Below, piece after piece: positions 17,658-25,904 of a stretch of DNA of 64,000 bases (its first letter is position 1; each line of letters starts with the position of its first letter). Source of the DNA: Mycobacterium bohemicum DSM 44277 (GTDB lineage: Bacteria; Actinomycetota; Actinomycetes; Mycobacteriales; Mycobacteriaceae); the NCBI RefSeq assembly GCF_001053185.1, contig NZ_CSTD01000005.1, positions 124,001-188,000 on the forward strand, written 5' to 3'. The notes under the pieces were generated by a model, which saw nothing but the letters and a program-made list of their open reading frames with translations, did not search any database and was not told the origin of the DNA. The position numbers were made by a program, and so were the translations under genes.

Positions 17658-18011
17658 ATGAGCGACCACGAAGTGAAGATGATCGTCCTGTCGACGGATG
17701 ATCTGGACGAATCGATCCGGTTTTACACCGAAACCTTGGGCATGTCGCTGAAGTTCCGCGACGGGGCCCACTTCGCGGCCCTCGACGGCGGCGCGGTCAC
17801 CCTCGCGCTGGCGACCGCCGTCGACCATCCCATCCCCGGCCGGGTCGTCGTCGGCATCAAGACCGCCGACGTCGATGCCGCGGCCAACGCGGTCGAGGCC
17901 GGCGGGGGCGCCATCGTCAAGGCCCCTTACGACGACGCCCACGAGCGTCGCGCCGTCGTGTACGACAACAAGGGCAACGGCCTGGTCTTCTATAAGTCGT
18001 TAGGCCGCTGA
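17658..18011 (+). CDS. VOC-family (glyoxalase/bleomycin-resistance fold) protein
   Basis: A 117-residue vicinal-oxygen-chelate protein with paired beta-alpha-beta-beta-beta modules. It has VKMIVLSTDDLDESIRFYTE at the start, GMSLKFRDGAHFAALDGG, and the C-terminal NKGNGLVFYKSLGR. Such proteins include metal-dependent lyases, dioxygenases and drug-binding proteins. Metal ligands cannot be fixed by eye. ATG 17658 follows GGGAGG. It stands alone and is convergent with the YdeI-like gene. Confidence 0.88.
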   Translation: MSDHEVKMIVLSTDDLDESIRFYTETLGMSLKFRDGAHFAALDGGAVTLALATAVDHPIPGRVVVGIKTADVDAAANAVEAGGGAIVKAPYDDAHERRAVVYDNKGNGLVFYKSLGR

Positions 18012-18027
18012 CCGCGCCGAGCCCCGG

Positions 18028-18294
18028 CTAACGGCCGGTCCGTTCGCGGTGCTTGCACCCCGGCCAGCAGCAGGGCCGCCGCTTGCCCTCCTCCAACTCC
18101 TCTTGGGTGCGTCGGATGCGGCGCTGCCGGGTCGCGTCCTGCTTGGCGTCCTCGACCCAGCAGATGAACTCGTTGCGCGCCAGCGGCGTGATGTCCTTCC
18201 AGGCGGCCAGCGCCGCGGCGTTGCCGATCAGCGACTCGCGCAGATCCGCCGGCAGCTCGTGCACCACTCCACCCGGCACTCGGTGGTTCGCCAT
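18028..18294 (-). CDS. YdeI/OmpD-associated (OmdA-like) family protein
   Basis: An 88-residue protein with the OmdA-type domain: a short DLRESLIGN helix, then AAWKDITPLARNEFICWVED and an arginine-rich helix DATRQRRIRRTQEELEEGKR. The C terminus has CCWPGCKHRE, a three-cysteine/histidine cluster that might bind metal. Family members are linked to bacteriocin protection or cationic peptide resistance, but function in mycobacteria is untested. ATG 18294 is supported by the family start. Confidence 0.8.
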   Translation of the reverse strand: MANHRVPGGVVHELPADLRESLIGNAAALAAWKDITPLARNEFICWVEDAKQDATRQRRIRRTQEELEEGKRRPCCWPGCKHRERTGR

Positions 18295-18318
18295 GGCCCC
18301 CAGGGTAGCCGCCACCAG

Positions 18319-19204
18319 CTAGTGGGCGGCCAAATGTGCGCTGCCGTCGTGCAATTCGTCGCGGCCCAACGCCATCGGGGTGAGCGCCGGGACGTCGCCG
18401 GCGGCGACGACGGCCCGGGTGATGGGAGTCAGCGTTTGAAACAGCGTCTCCACCTCGTCGTCGGTGAGCGCGTGCAGCGCCGACAGGCCCAGGGCGTCGG
18501 TGGTCGACTCGATCTCGTCTTTCAGTTCGCGGCCGGCGCGGGTCAGCGACCCGTCGTCGTGCAGCAGGCCGCGCGCGGCCAGCGCGTGCACGTGGTCGCG
18601 CCACGCCGCCTCGTCGTAATCGCGGGTGCGCGCGATGTAGTCCCGCGGGACTCCGCCGGCCGCGGCGTGCAGCACGTTGGATTCCCGGCCGGAGATGCCG
18701 GCGGCCGTCAGGGCCGCCACGTGTGCGTCGCCGCGCTGTTCGCGCAGCAGCGTCGTCGCGTGCCACGGGCCACGGCAGCGCCCGGTTCGCGGCGAACAGC
18801 GGCCGGCCGTCGAGCGGGGCGTTGCGCGCGGCCTGGGCGGCCAATTCGGCGGCCAATTCGACGGCGGAGCCGAGGTTCTCATTCGTGTCGAGCCCGTACC
18901 GGCGCAGCGCGGCGACCGCCGACTCGTGCCGCGCGCGCAGGGCGGCCTCCGGACCGGCGATCTGCCACGCCGCCGGCAGCGCCTTCGCGACGCGCTCGGG
19001 AGCGAAGTTGTAGAAGATCGCGGTGACCACCTCGGTGGCCACCGTGCCCAGTGGCGCCGAGCGCGCGGCGAAATAACCCATCCAGAATCCGCGGTAGCCC
19101 AGCTCGTCCAGCGCGGCCCGCGCCTCGGGCGCGAAGTAGGTCACGGCGTGTATCGGCTCGAATCGATCGAAGAAGCGCCGCGCCAATTTCGGTTCTCTGT
19201 GCAC
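18319..19204 (-). pseudogene. SCO6745-family protein, frameshifted by an internal deletion
   Basis: The gene is split over two frames. The N-terminal half runs from GTG 19204 through FEPIHAVTYFAPEARAAL and LFAANRALPWP. The C-terminal half continues in another frame from WHATTLLREQRGDAHVAALT to the stop at 18319. From family knowledge I expect about seven more residues between PWP and WHATT. The join near 18766 lacks that DNA, which fits a deletion of about 20 bases rather than a one-base error. The family is about 280 residues with helix-turn-helix-like features and unknown function. Both halves are otherwise well conserved, so decay is recent. Confidence 0.85.
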
Positions 19205-19282
19205 TCCTGGCAGTAAACCACCCGGCCCGCCGACGTACTCTCGCGGATTGTGTCCCCGACCGACGACCCAAGGCCCAGCGAA

Positions 19283-20323
19283 ATGTCAACCGACCACCGA
19301 TACGTGATCATCGGCGCCGGCGCGATAGGCGGCACGGTGGGCGCGGTGCTCGCCCGCGCCGGGATTCCCGCGGTGTTGGTGGCGCGCGGCGAGCATGCGC
19401 AGGCGCTGGCGTCCGACGGCTTGACGCTGCGGACTCCCGACGGCACCTTGCGCATCGCCGTGGCCGCGGCGTCGCGGCCCGACGACGTGGAGTTGACCTC
19501 CCGCGACGTGCTGGTCTTTGCGACCAAGACTCAGCAACTCGACACGGCGTTGCAGGACTGGGTTGATCGCCCCGTCTGCGACGACGGTCGACCCGCCGGG
19601 ACCGCCGGCGAGCGACTGCCGGTGATGACCGCGCTCAACGGCGTTGTCGCCGAGGAGAAGTCGCTGCGCTACTTCCGGCGGGTGTTCGGTATCTGCGTCT
19701 GGATGCCCGCCGTGCATCTGAAGCCCGGCGAGGTGATCGTGCGGTCCTGGCCGCTGGCCGGCCAGTTCCACATCGCTCGGTGGCCCGCTTCGGCCCGCAC
19801 GCCGGAGGACGCGACCCTGCTGGCGCGGCTCGCCGAAACGTGGAGCGATGCCGGAATTCGTGTATCCCTGCCCAAGGACGTCGCGCCCTGGAAGTACAAC
19901 AAGCTGCTGAGCAACCTGGGTAACGCGGTGGGCGCGTTGACCGCCGAGGCGGCCGGTGATCTGGTCACCGCGGTGCGCGCCGAGGGGCAAGAGGTGTTGC
20001 GGCGCGCCGGCATCGAATTCGTCTCGTTCGCCGATTCCACCGCGGCGCGCGCCAACGGACCGACGGTCCGGCCAGTCCCCGGATGGGACGGCGGACCGAG
20101 CAACTCGACCTGGCAATCGTTGAGCCGCAGCACCGGAGACGCCGAAACGGACTTCCTCAACGGAGAGATCGTCAGAATCGCGCACCGCCACCGCGGCACG
20201 GCTCCCCGGAACGCGGCGCTGGCACGCGCGGTGCGGATGGCACTGCGCGACGGCGGCAGCCCGGGCGGGTACTCGGCCGCGCAGCTGGCGGAGCTGCTCG
20301 GCATCAGTGCCCCGTCACTCTGA
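19283..20323 (+). CDS. ApbA/PanE-type 2-dehydropantoate 2-reductase-like protein
   Basis: A 346-residue NADPH-dependent ketopantoate-reductase-like enzyme. It has an N-terminal Rossmann motif (IIGAGAIGGTVGAVLAR), FATKTQQLDTAL, and a C-terminal helical domain starting near PWKYNKLLSNLGNAVGAL, which carries the family's catalytic lysine (K in WKYNKLL). It is longer than typical PanE. Other pantothenate genes are absent nearby, so its substrate may be another 2-oxoacid. ATG 19283 is preferred; GTG 19250 would add eleven residues. Confidence 0.88.
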   Translation: MSTDHRYVIIGAGAIGGTVGAVLARAGIPAVLVARGEHAQALASDGLTLRTPDGTLRIAVAAASRPDDVELTSRDVLVFATKTQQLDTALQDWVDRPVCDDGRPAGTAGERLPVMTALNGVVAEEKSLRYFRRVFGICVWMPAVHLKPGEVIVRSWPLAGQFHIARWPASARTPEDATLLARLAETWSDAGIRVSLPKDVAPWKYNKLLSNLGNAVGALTAEAAGDLVTAVRAEGQEVLRRAGIEFVSFADSTAARANGPTVRPVPGWDGGPSNSTWQSLSRSTGDAETDFLNGEIVRIAHRHRGTAPRNAALARAVRMALRDGGSPGGYSAAQLAELLGISAPSL

Positions 20324-20538
20324 TCGCTCGAATCGACGGCCGGGCGAAAGTTGCTCTTCCCAAACGGTTTAAGCCGTCGGTCAAATCCGAGGTGTTGACC
20401 GCGGGTGAAGGCCTGTCCCGCCGTAATCGGACGGACACGCGTTGTTTGCCTTCCGTCTACCACGGGGCGGGCTGCATTTGCGACCCTTGACCGACTCCGC
20501 ACGGCGGAGCCGCTCGTAACGCCCGAAAAGAGGTGGCC

Positions 20539-23514
20539 ATGACAGAACACCTGCGCGCCTACAACAGCCTGTGGCAGGTCCGCAGCGACTCGTGGTGCCG
20601 ATTGGAAGAGGCCGCCGACCGGTTGACGCGCCCGTCCACCACCGGGGCGCTGAAGGAGAAATGGGCCAACGCCTGCCGGGAGCTGCTGGGTCGCCTGAGT
20701 ACCCTGGAGCCCTACTGGGCCTATCCCGGCTCACCCCAATTCGCGCGTTTGCAAAGGCTTTTCGCGGCCGGCAGCTACGACAAGTTCGCGCAGACCGTCG
20801 GGCAGGTCAATCGCGCGCTGACCACGGAATCCTACCGCTCGGGCGACGTGGACAACGCCGGCACCGACGACCTGGACATGTTCCCGTCCGACCCGCGCCA
20901 GCTCGTCGAACACCAGCCGGCGTCCCAGCGTGACCGGCCCTACTTCGAGGTGCTCGTCGTCGAGAAGATGACCGAGGACCAGGAGCGCGCGCTCCGCAGC
21001 GAAGTGCGCAAATGGCGACGGCCCGACGACGAATTCGTCTACGAGCTGGTGGTGGTGTCCAGCGGGGACGAGGCGCTCATCGCCGCCCGGCTCAACGTGA
21101 ACCTGCAGGCGGTGGTGATCAGGCGGCGTTTCTCGCACCAGTCAACCCGGGACCTGTCGGCGCTGTCGGAATTCGTCGACACCGAGGTGTCGAACGAACT
21201 GGCGGACCACCAGACGCCCGAGGAGCGAGCGCAGATCCTCGCCGTTTCCCTGTCGAACCTGCGGCCGGAGCTGGACCTGTACCTGATGACCGAAATCGAT
21301 GTGGAGGACATCGCCGGCCGGCTCGGCCAGTATTTCCGCCGGGTGTTCCACGCCCGCGAAGGCATGCTGGAGCTGCACCTGTCGATCCTGCACGGGGTGG
21401 CCGCGCGCTACCGCACGCCGTTCTTCAGCGCGCTCAAGCAATACAGCCACCGGCCGACGGGAGTCTTTCACGCCCTGCCCATTTCGCAGGGCAAGTCGAT
21501 CGTGAACTCGCACTGGATCAAGGACATGGTCGGCTTCTACGGCCTGGACGTGTTCATGGCCGAGACGTCGGCGACGTGTGGCGGGCTCGACTCGCTGCTG
21601 GAGCCCACGGGGCCGCTGCGGGAAGCCCAGCAACTGGCCGGGCAGGCCTACGGCTCGCGCCACACCTACTTCGTCACCAACGGGACGTCCACGGCCAACA
21701 AGATCGTCACCCAGGCTCTGGTCGCGCCCGGCGACATCGTGCTGTTGGACCGCAACTGCCACCAGTCGCATCACTACGGGATGATGCTCGCCGGAGCGAA
21801 TGTCGTTTACCTGGAGGCATATTCACTCAACGAATACTCGATGTACGGCGCGGTGCCCCTGCGGGAGATCAAGTCGAAATTGTTGGCGCTCAAGCGCGCC
21901 GGCAAGCTCAACAGGGTCAAGATGATGTCGCTGACCAACTGCACCTTCGACGGGATCGTCTACGACGTCGAGCGCGTCATGGAGGAGTGCCTGGCGATCA
22001 AGCCCGACTTGGTGTTCCTGTGGGACGAGGCCTGGTTCGCGTTCGCGCGCTTCCACCCGGTTTATCGCACCCGGACCGCGATGGCCGCCGCCCGGGCGCT
22101 GCGCGAGCGGCTCCAGGACCCCGATTACCGGCGACGGTACGAGGAGTCGTTGGCCGGGGAAGGGGCCGCGGGCAAGACCGACGACGAGGACCTGTTGGAA
22201 CGGCGGCTCATTCCGGATCCGGCGCGCGCCCGGGTGCGGGTGTACGCCACCCAGTCGACGCACAAGACGCTGACCGCGCTGCGGCAGGGATCGATGATCC
22301 ACGTCTTCGACCAGGATTTCGACCAGAAGGTCGCCGAGCCGTTCCACGAGGCCTACATGGCGCACACCTCCACCTCGCCCAACTATCAGATCCTCGCCTC
22401 GCTGGACCTGGGCCGGCGGCAGGTGGCGCTCGAAGGCGTCGAACTGGTGCAGCGGCAGATCGAGAACGCGATGCAGTTGCGCGACGCGATCGACAACCAT
22501 CCGCTGCTGAGCAAGTACATGAGATGCCTTCGCACGTCGGACCTGATCCCGGAGCGGTACCGTCCGTCGGCCATCGCGCAGCCGCTTCGGTCGGGGCTTC
22601 GCAACATGATGGCCGCGTGGGATCAGGACGAGTTCGTGCTCGACCCGTCGAGGATCACCTTGTTCATCGGCCATACCGGTTATGACGGCGACACTTTCAA
22701 GCGCCAGCAGCTGATGGACCGCTACGGGATCCAGATCAACAAGACGTCGCGCAACAGCGTGCTGTTCATGACGAACATCGGCACCACGCGCAGCTCGGTC
22801 GCCTTCCTGGTGGAGGTCCTGGTCAACATCGCGCGCGAGCTCGACCAGAATATCTCCGAGATGAGCCTGGGCGAGCGCGAGCAGTTCGAGCGCGCCGTCT
22901 TCCGGCTCACCGAAATGCCTTTGCCCCTACCCGATTTCAGCGGTTTCCATCCCGCGTTCATGGACCACAGCGGAAGCAAGCCCACGCCCGAGGGAGACGT
23001 CCGCCGCGGGTTCTACCTGTCCTACGACGACACGAACTGTGAGTACCTGAGGGGCGAGCAGATCGACGAGAAGCTGGACGCCGGATACGAGGTCGTGTCG
23101 GCCACCTTTGTCACGCCCTACCCGCCCGGCTTTCCCGTGCTGGTGCCCGGCCAGGTGTTCAGCCGCGAGATCCTGCAGTTCATGCGCGACCTGGACACAC
23201 CCGAAATCCACGGCTATCTGCCGAACTTCGGCTACCGCGTCTACACCGACAAGGCCGTCGAAATCGCCAGCGCCAGCGCCGGTTTACCGCCCAACGGCCA
23301 CGGCTCCGCCGCGCCGCCGGCGACGGCACGGACCAAATCGTCGAAGAGGAAGCCGCCGCGCCGCGGCGGAAGTGACGACGGCGGCAGCGTTCCCGAAATC
23401 GGGCAGGAAGAGCTGATCGGCCAGCAGGTTCCCGGCGACGCGGTGTCACCGGCTCCTCCGCCCACCGGCCCGGACGTCGTCGAGGTCGGTGCGGCGGAAC
23501 TCACCGGCCCTTGA
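20539..23514 (+). CDS. Large Orn/Lys/Arg-type PLP-dependent decarboxylase
   Basis: A 991-residue fold-type I PLP enzyme related to the M. tuberculosis Rv2531c product annotated as an amino acid decarboxylase. The PLP lysine is K576 in TQSTHKTLTALRQGS. DEAWFAFARF supplies the PLP aspartate, and FVTNGTSTANKIVTQAL binds phosphate. An N-terminal region of about 280 residues resembles the receiver-like wing of such decarboxylases. The C terminus ends in a low-complexity Pro/Ala/Lys/Gly tail of about 85 residues that I cannot assign. The substrate is uncertain. ATG 20539 follows AAAAGAGG; GTG 20533 is in frame. The 215-bp gap upstream holds a CTCCGC/GCGGAG hairpin. Confidence 0.9.
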   Translation: MTEHLRAYNSLWQVRSDSWCRLEEAADRLTRPSTTGALKEKWANACRELLGRLSTLEPYWAYPGSPQFARLQRLFAAGSYDKFAQTVGQVNRALTTESYRSGDVDNAGTDDLDMFPSDPRQLVEHQPASQRDRPYFEVLVVEKMTEDQERALRSEVRKWRRPDDEFVYELVVVSSGDEALIAARLNVNLQAVVIRRRFSHQSTRDLSALSEFVDTEVSNELADHQTPEERAQILAVSLSNLRPELDLYLMTEIDVEDIAGRLGQYFRRVFHAREGMLELHLSILHGVAARYRTPFFSALKQYSHRPTGVFHALPISQGKSIVNSHWIKDMVGFYGLDVFMAETSATCGGLDSLLEPTGPLREAQQLAGQAYGSRHTYFVTNGTSTANKIVTQALVAPGDIVLLDRNCHQSHHYGMMLAGANVVYLEAYSLNEYSMYGAVPLREIKSKLLALKRAGKLNRVKMMSLTNCTFDGIVYDVERVMEECLAIKPDLVFLWDEAWFAFARFHPVYRTRTAMAAARALRERLQDPDYRRRYEESLAGEGAAGKTDDEDLLERRLIPDPARARVRVYATQSTHKTLTALRQGSMIHVFDQDFDQKVAEPFHEAYMAHTSTSPNYQILASLDLGRRQVALEGVELVQRQIENAMQLRDAIDNHPLLSKYMRCLRTSDLIPERYRPSAIAQPLRSGLRNMMAAWDQDEFVLDPSRITLFIGHTGYDGDTFKRQQLMDRYGIQINKTSRNSVLFMTNIGTTRSSVAFLVEVLVNIARELDQNISEMSLGEREQFERAVFRLTEMPLPLPDFSGFHPAFMDHSGSKPTPEGDVRRGFYLSYDDTNCEYLRGEQIDEKLDAGYEVVSATFVTPYPPGFPVLVPGQVFSREILQFMRDLDTPEIHGYLPNFGYRVYTDKAVEIASASAGLPPNGHGSAAPPATARTKSSKRKPPRRGGSDDGGSVPEIGQEELIGQQVPGDAVSPAPPPTGPDVVEVGAAELTGP

Positions 23515-24118
23515 GGCTGCCGATGCCCAGCGAACCGTCGTCGCGCTTGTCCGGCGCGGGGTTCTCGATCTCCTCGACGTAGCGCCTGGGGTCACGGTCG
23601 ACGATCGGGACTCCCTCGGTGGTGGGATGGGAGGCCATGAACTCGCCGTATTGGCGCCCGAGTGCCTCTCGGAGCCCGATGGGCGCGTGGCGGCGGAAGT
23701 CCGAAAGTCCTTGCCGTTCCTCTTCGGCCATGTGATCGTCGTTGGCCACTCGGGCGTCGCCGACCGCCTCCCACCACGCGTCGCTGCCCACCGGTGAGCC
23801 GTTGGCGGCGCGCACCGCATCGCGAATGTCGTTGTGGTCGCCGATCGCGTCGATCGTCTCACCCTCGGGATCGTCGGCGCCCCGCTTGAGCAGCTGCGGG
23901 TAGAAGATCTTCTCTTCGATGTAGGCGTGCACGTCGAGCTTGTCCGCGAGCGGTCGCCACACCCGCTCGAGCGCGCCGCGGTTCACCGGTGTCCGGGCCT
24001 GCAGTTCGTCCAGGCTGGCGAATTGTTCGCGGAACCACTCGTGGTCCGCGAGGATCAAACTGGTGATGTCAGCCACTCGCACCCCGTCTATTGATGGCCG
24101 TCGAACGTTTGCGGCCAT
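23501..24118 (-). CDS. Hemerythrin HHE-domain protein
   Basis: A 205-residue four-helix protein with a hemerythrin-like di-iron site: H26 (ADHEWF), H64 and E68 (HAYIEE), H95 (GDHND), H129 and E133 (DDHMAEEE). Such proteins sense or bind oxygen, NO or peroxide. The C-terminal tail of about 60 residues is outside the fold. Its 3' end overlaps the convergent decarboxylase gene by 14 bases. The MFS gene lies 49 bases upstream on the same strand, so the two may be co-transcribed. Confidence 0.92.
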   Translation of the reverse strand: MAANVRRPSIDGVRVADITSLILADHEWFREQFASLDELQARTPVNRGALERVWRPLADKLDVHAYIEEKIFYPQLLKRGADDPEGETIDAIGDHNDIRDAVRAANGSPVGSDAWWEAVGDARVANDDHMAEEERQGLSDFRRHAPIGLREALGRQYGEFMASHPTTEGVPIVDRDPRRYVEEIENPAPDKRDDGSLGIGSLKGR

Positions 24119-24167
24119 CGTGTCCCATGCCGGCGGAGCCAGTCAACCGCTCCGGCTGGAATGGGTG

Positions 24168-25412
24168 TCACGGCCCGGGCATCCGGTGGCCGATTGGCTT
24201 GCCGCGGTGCGCGTTTCGTCTCAGGCGCACGGCTCTGCCGACGGCGGTCGCGGCCGCGACCGCGGCCAAAGCGAGCAGGATCAGCGCCGACACCGTCGGG
24301 GAGCCGACCACGGTGAGCAGCAGTGGCAAGGCAAAGCCGACGTAGGTCACCGCGTAGAACGCGCCGACGAGCGCGCCGCGCACCCGGGGCGGCGCCGCGG
24401 TCTGCAGATCGATCAATCCCTCGCGGAGGCACAGACCGGACGCACACCCCAATACCAGCAGCAGCGGCAGGCCCATAGCCAGCGACATGGTCGGCGGCGC
24501 CGCCGCGGAAGCGGCGTAGCCCAGCGCCGCCAGCACCGCCCCCACCGTGCCGGCCTGGGGACCCCACGCGCGGGCGCGCGCGGCCACCTGGACAAGCCCG
24601 CTGACACCGTTGACAAGCAGCGTCGCCGTGCCGGCCGCCAGTGGAGCAGACAGCGCGGTGTGCATGCGGGCCGGGAGCGTGACGAACCCGAGGGTCGCCG
24701 ACGCGAAAACCCACGGCGCCAGGGGCATCGCCCACCCCAGGGCCCACCCGACGCCGTGCCGCGCGTGCGCCGCGTGCTCGGGGTCGCGCGCCGCGGCCGA
24801 CGCGCCCGCGTCCTGCGGCGTGACCGCCGCGATGCCCATCGCCAGCACGAGCAGCCCGGCGGCGATCCAGAACGACAGGCCGACGCCGGGCCGCCCGGCG
24901 CCGGCGACCGCTCCCGCGATGAACGGGCCCACCGCGAACCCGGCGATCAGCACCGCCCCGGCGGTGGCCGCGCCCGGCGTTCCCCTCAGGTCCGAGGCCC
25001 ATGCCGTGCCGGAACTCATCGCCAGACCGACGCCCAGCCCGACGACAAAACGGCCCACCAGCAACGGGAAGGAGTGCTCGGAGACCACCATCGCCAGCGT
25101 CCCCACCAGGGCGGCAGCCGCGCCCGTCAGGGCGACCGGCCGCCGCCCCCACGCGTCGGACGTACGCCCGCCCACCACCAGCCCGGGGAGCAAACCGAGC
25201 GCGTAGATCCCGAAGATGGCGTCGAGCATGGCCGGGCTCATGTGCTGGCTGTCGCTGATCGCGGGCATCAACGCCACGAAGTGACTGGCGGCCCAGCCCA
25301 TCGCGAACAGCAGGAACAAGACCGCGGCGAACAGCGTCGCATTCGATCCGTCCCGCCCGCGTGCCTGAAGTTCCGTCCGGCCTGCCAGGCCGGTCGCCCC
25401 GTTCGACCCCAT
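24168..25412 (-). CDS. MFS-family transporter
   Basis: A 414-residue inner-membrane protein with about twelve hydrophobic helices. The cytoplasmic loop between helices 2 and 3 reads GGRTSDAWGRRP, the MFS signature (G-x3-D-x-x-G-R-R). A polar loop with AASAAARDPEHAAH separates the two halves. The cargo is unknown; the form resembles drug or metabolite exporters. ATG 25412 lies 206 bases from the divergent lipoprotein gene, and I see no clear operator in that gap. Confidence 0.9.
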   Translation of the reverse strand: MGSNGATGLAGRTELQARGRDGSNATLFAAVLFLLFAMGWAASHFVALMPAISDSQHMSPAMLDAIFGIYALGLLPGLVVGGRTSDAWGRRPVALTGAAAALVGTLAMVVSEHSFPLLVGRFVVGLGVGLAMSSGTAWASDLRGTPGAATAGAVLIAGFAVGPFIAGAVAGAGRPGVGLSFWIAAGLLVLAMGIAAVTPQDAGASAAARDPEHAAHARHGVGWALGWAMPLAPWVFASATLGFVTLPARMHTALSAPLAAGTATLLVNGVSGLVQVAARARAWGPQAGTVGAVLAALGYAASAAAPPTMSLAMGLPLLLVLGCASGLCLREGLIDLQTAAPPRVRGALVGAFYAVTYVGFALPLLLTVVGSPTVSALILLALAAVAAATAVGRAVRLRRNAHRGKPIGHRMPGP

Positions 25413-25618
25413 CCAATGCCCTCCCCCTAGCCACCCGTGGCCGGCCGGCCTCCGTTACAGCCGGACCGACGGGGAAGGTATTCCCGCCGCAGGGGGCCGC
25501 ACGCGTTTCGAATGTGACGCGTCCGGGCCGTCAGCAAACGGCGGGTGAGCGGCCGGCGTTTAGAATTTCGGGGCTTTGGTGAAAACGTAGCAACCCCTCC
25601 CATCCAGAAAGGCAACCG

Positions 25619-25897
25619 ATGAAGCAAGCCTCACGGGCCATGATCGCCGCCGCCGTGCTGCTGTTCAGCGCATGTTCGCCCTCCCAAGTCATCAACACCG
25701 GCGGTGACACGAAGTGCAAAGACTTCACCACGCAGGACGAGAAGAAGCAGAACGACGAAGTCAGCAAGATGCTGAAGGACAAGAGCGGGGCCGACCCGAC
25801 CAGCCTGGAGATCTCGGCGACGCGGCTGTCCGCGACGACCTACTGCCAGACGGTGGGCAAGCCCGACAGCAAGATCTCAGAGGCGCCCCACGGCTGA
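25619..25897 (+). CDS. Small secreted lipoprotein of unknown function
   Basis: A 92-residue exported protein. A signal peptide with MIAAAVLLFSAC ends in a lipobox-like site with C19 as the likely lipidated residue. The mature part has two cysteines (KCKDF and TYCQT) about 44 residues apart that could form a disulfide, in a charged helical domain. Size and the cysteine pair recall HdeA-type periplasmic chaperones, but this is only a weak resemblance. ATG 25619 follows AGAAAGG. It is convergent with ctaD. Confidence 0.8.
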   Translation: MKQASRAMIAAAVLLFSACSPSQVINTGGDTKCKDFTTQDEKKQNDEVSKMLKDKSGADPTSLEISATRLSATTYCQTVGKPDSKISEAPHG

Positions 25898-25904
25898 CGC
25901 GCCG

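Noticed and set aside
17990..18318. 404-codon frame extending from the SCO6745-family N terminus over the YdeI-like gene
   Set aside because: It becomes low-complexity Arg/Gly after about 18766. The conserved continuation is in a different frame.
20360..20380. ACGGTTTAAGCCGT near-palindrome before the decarboxylase gene
   Set aside because: One mismatched pair, no adjacent regulator and no second copy; too weak to call an operator.
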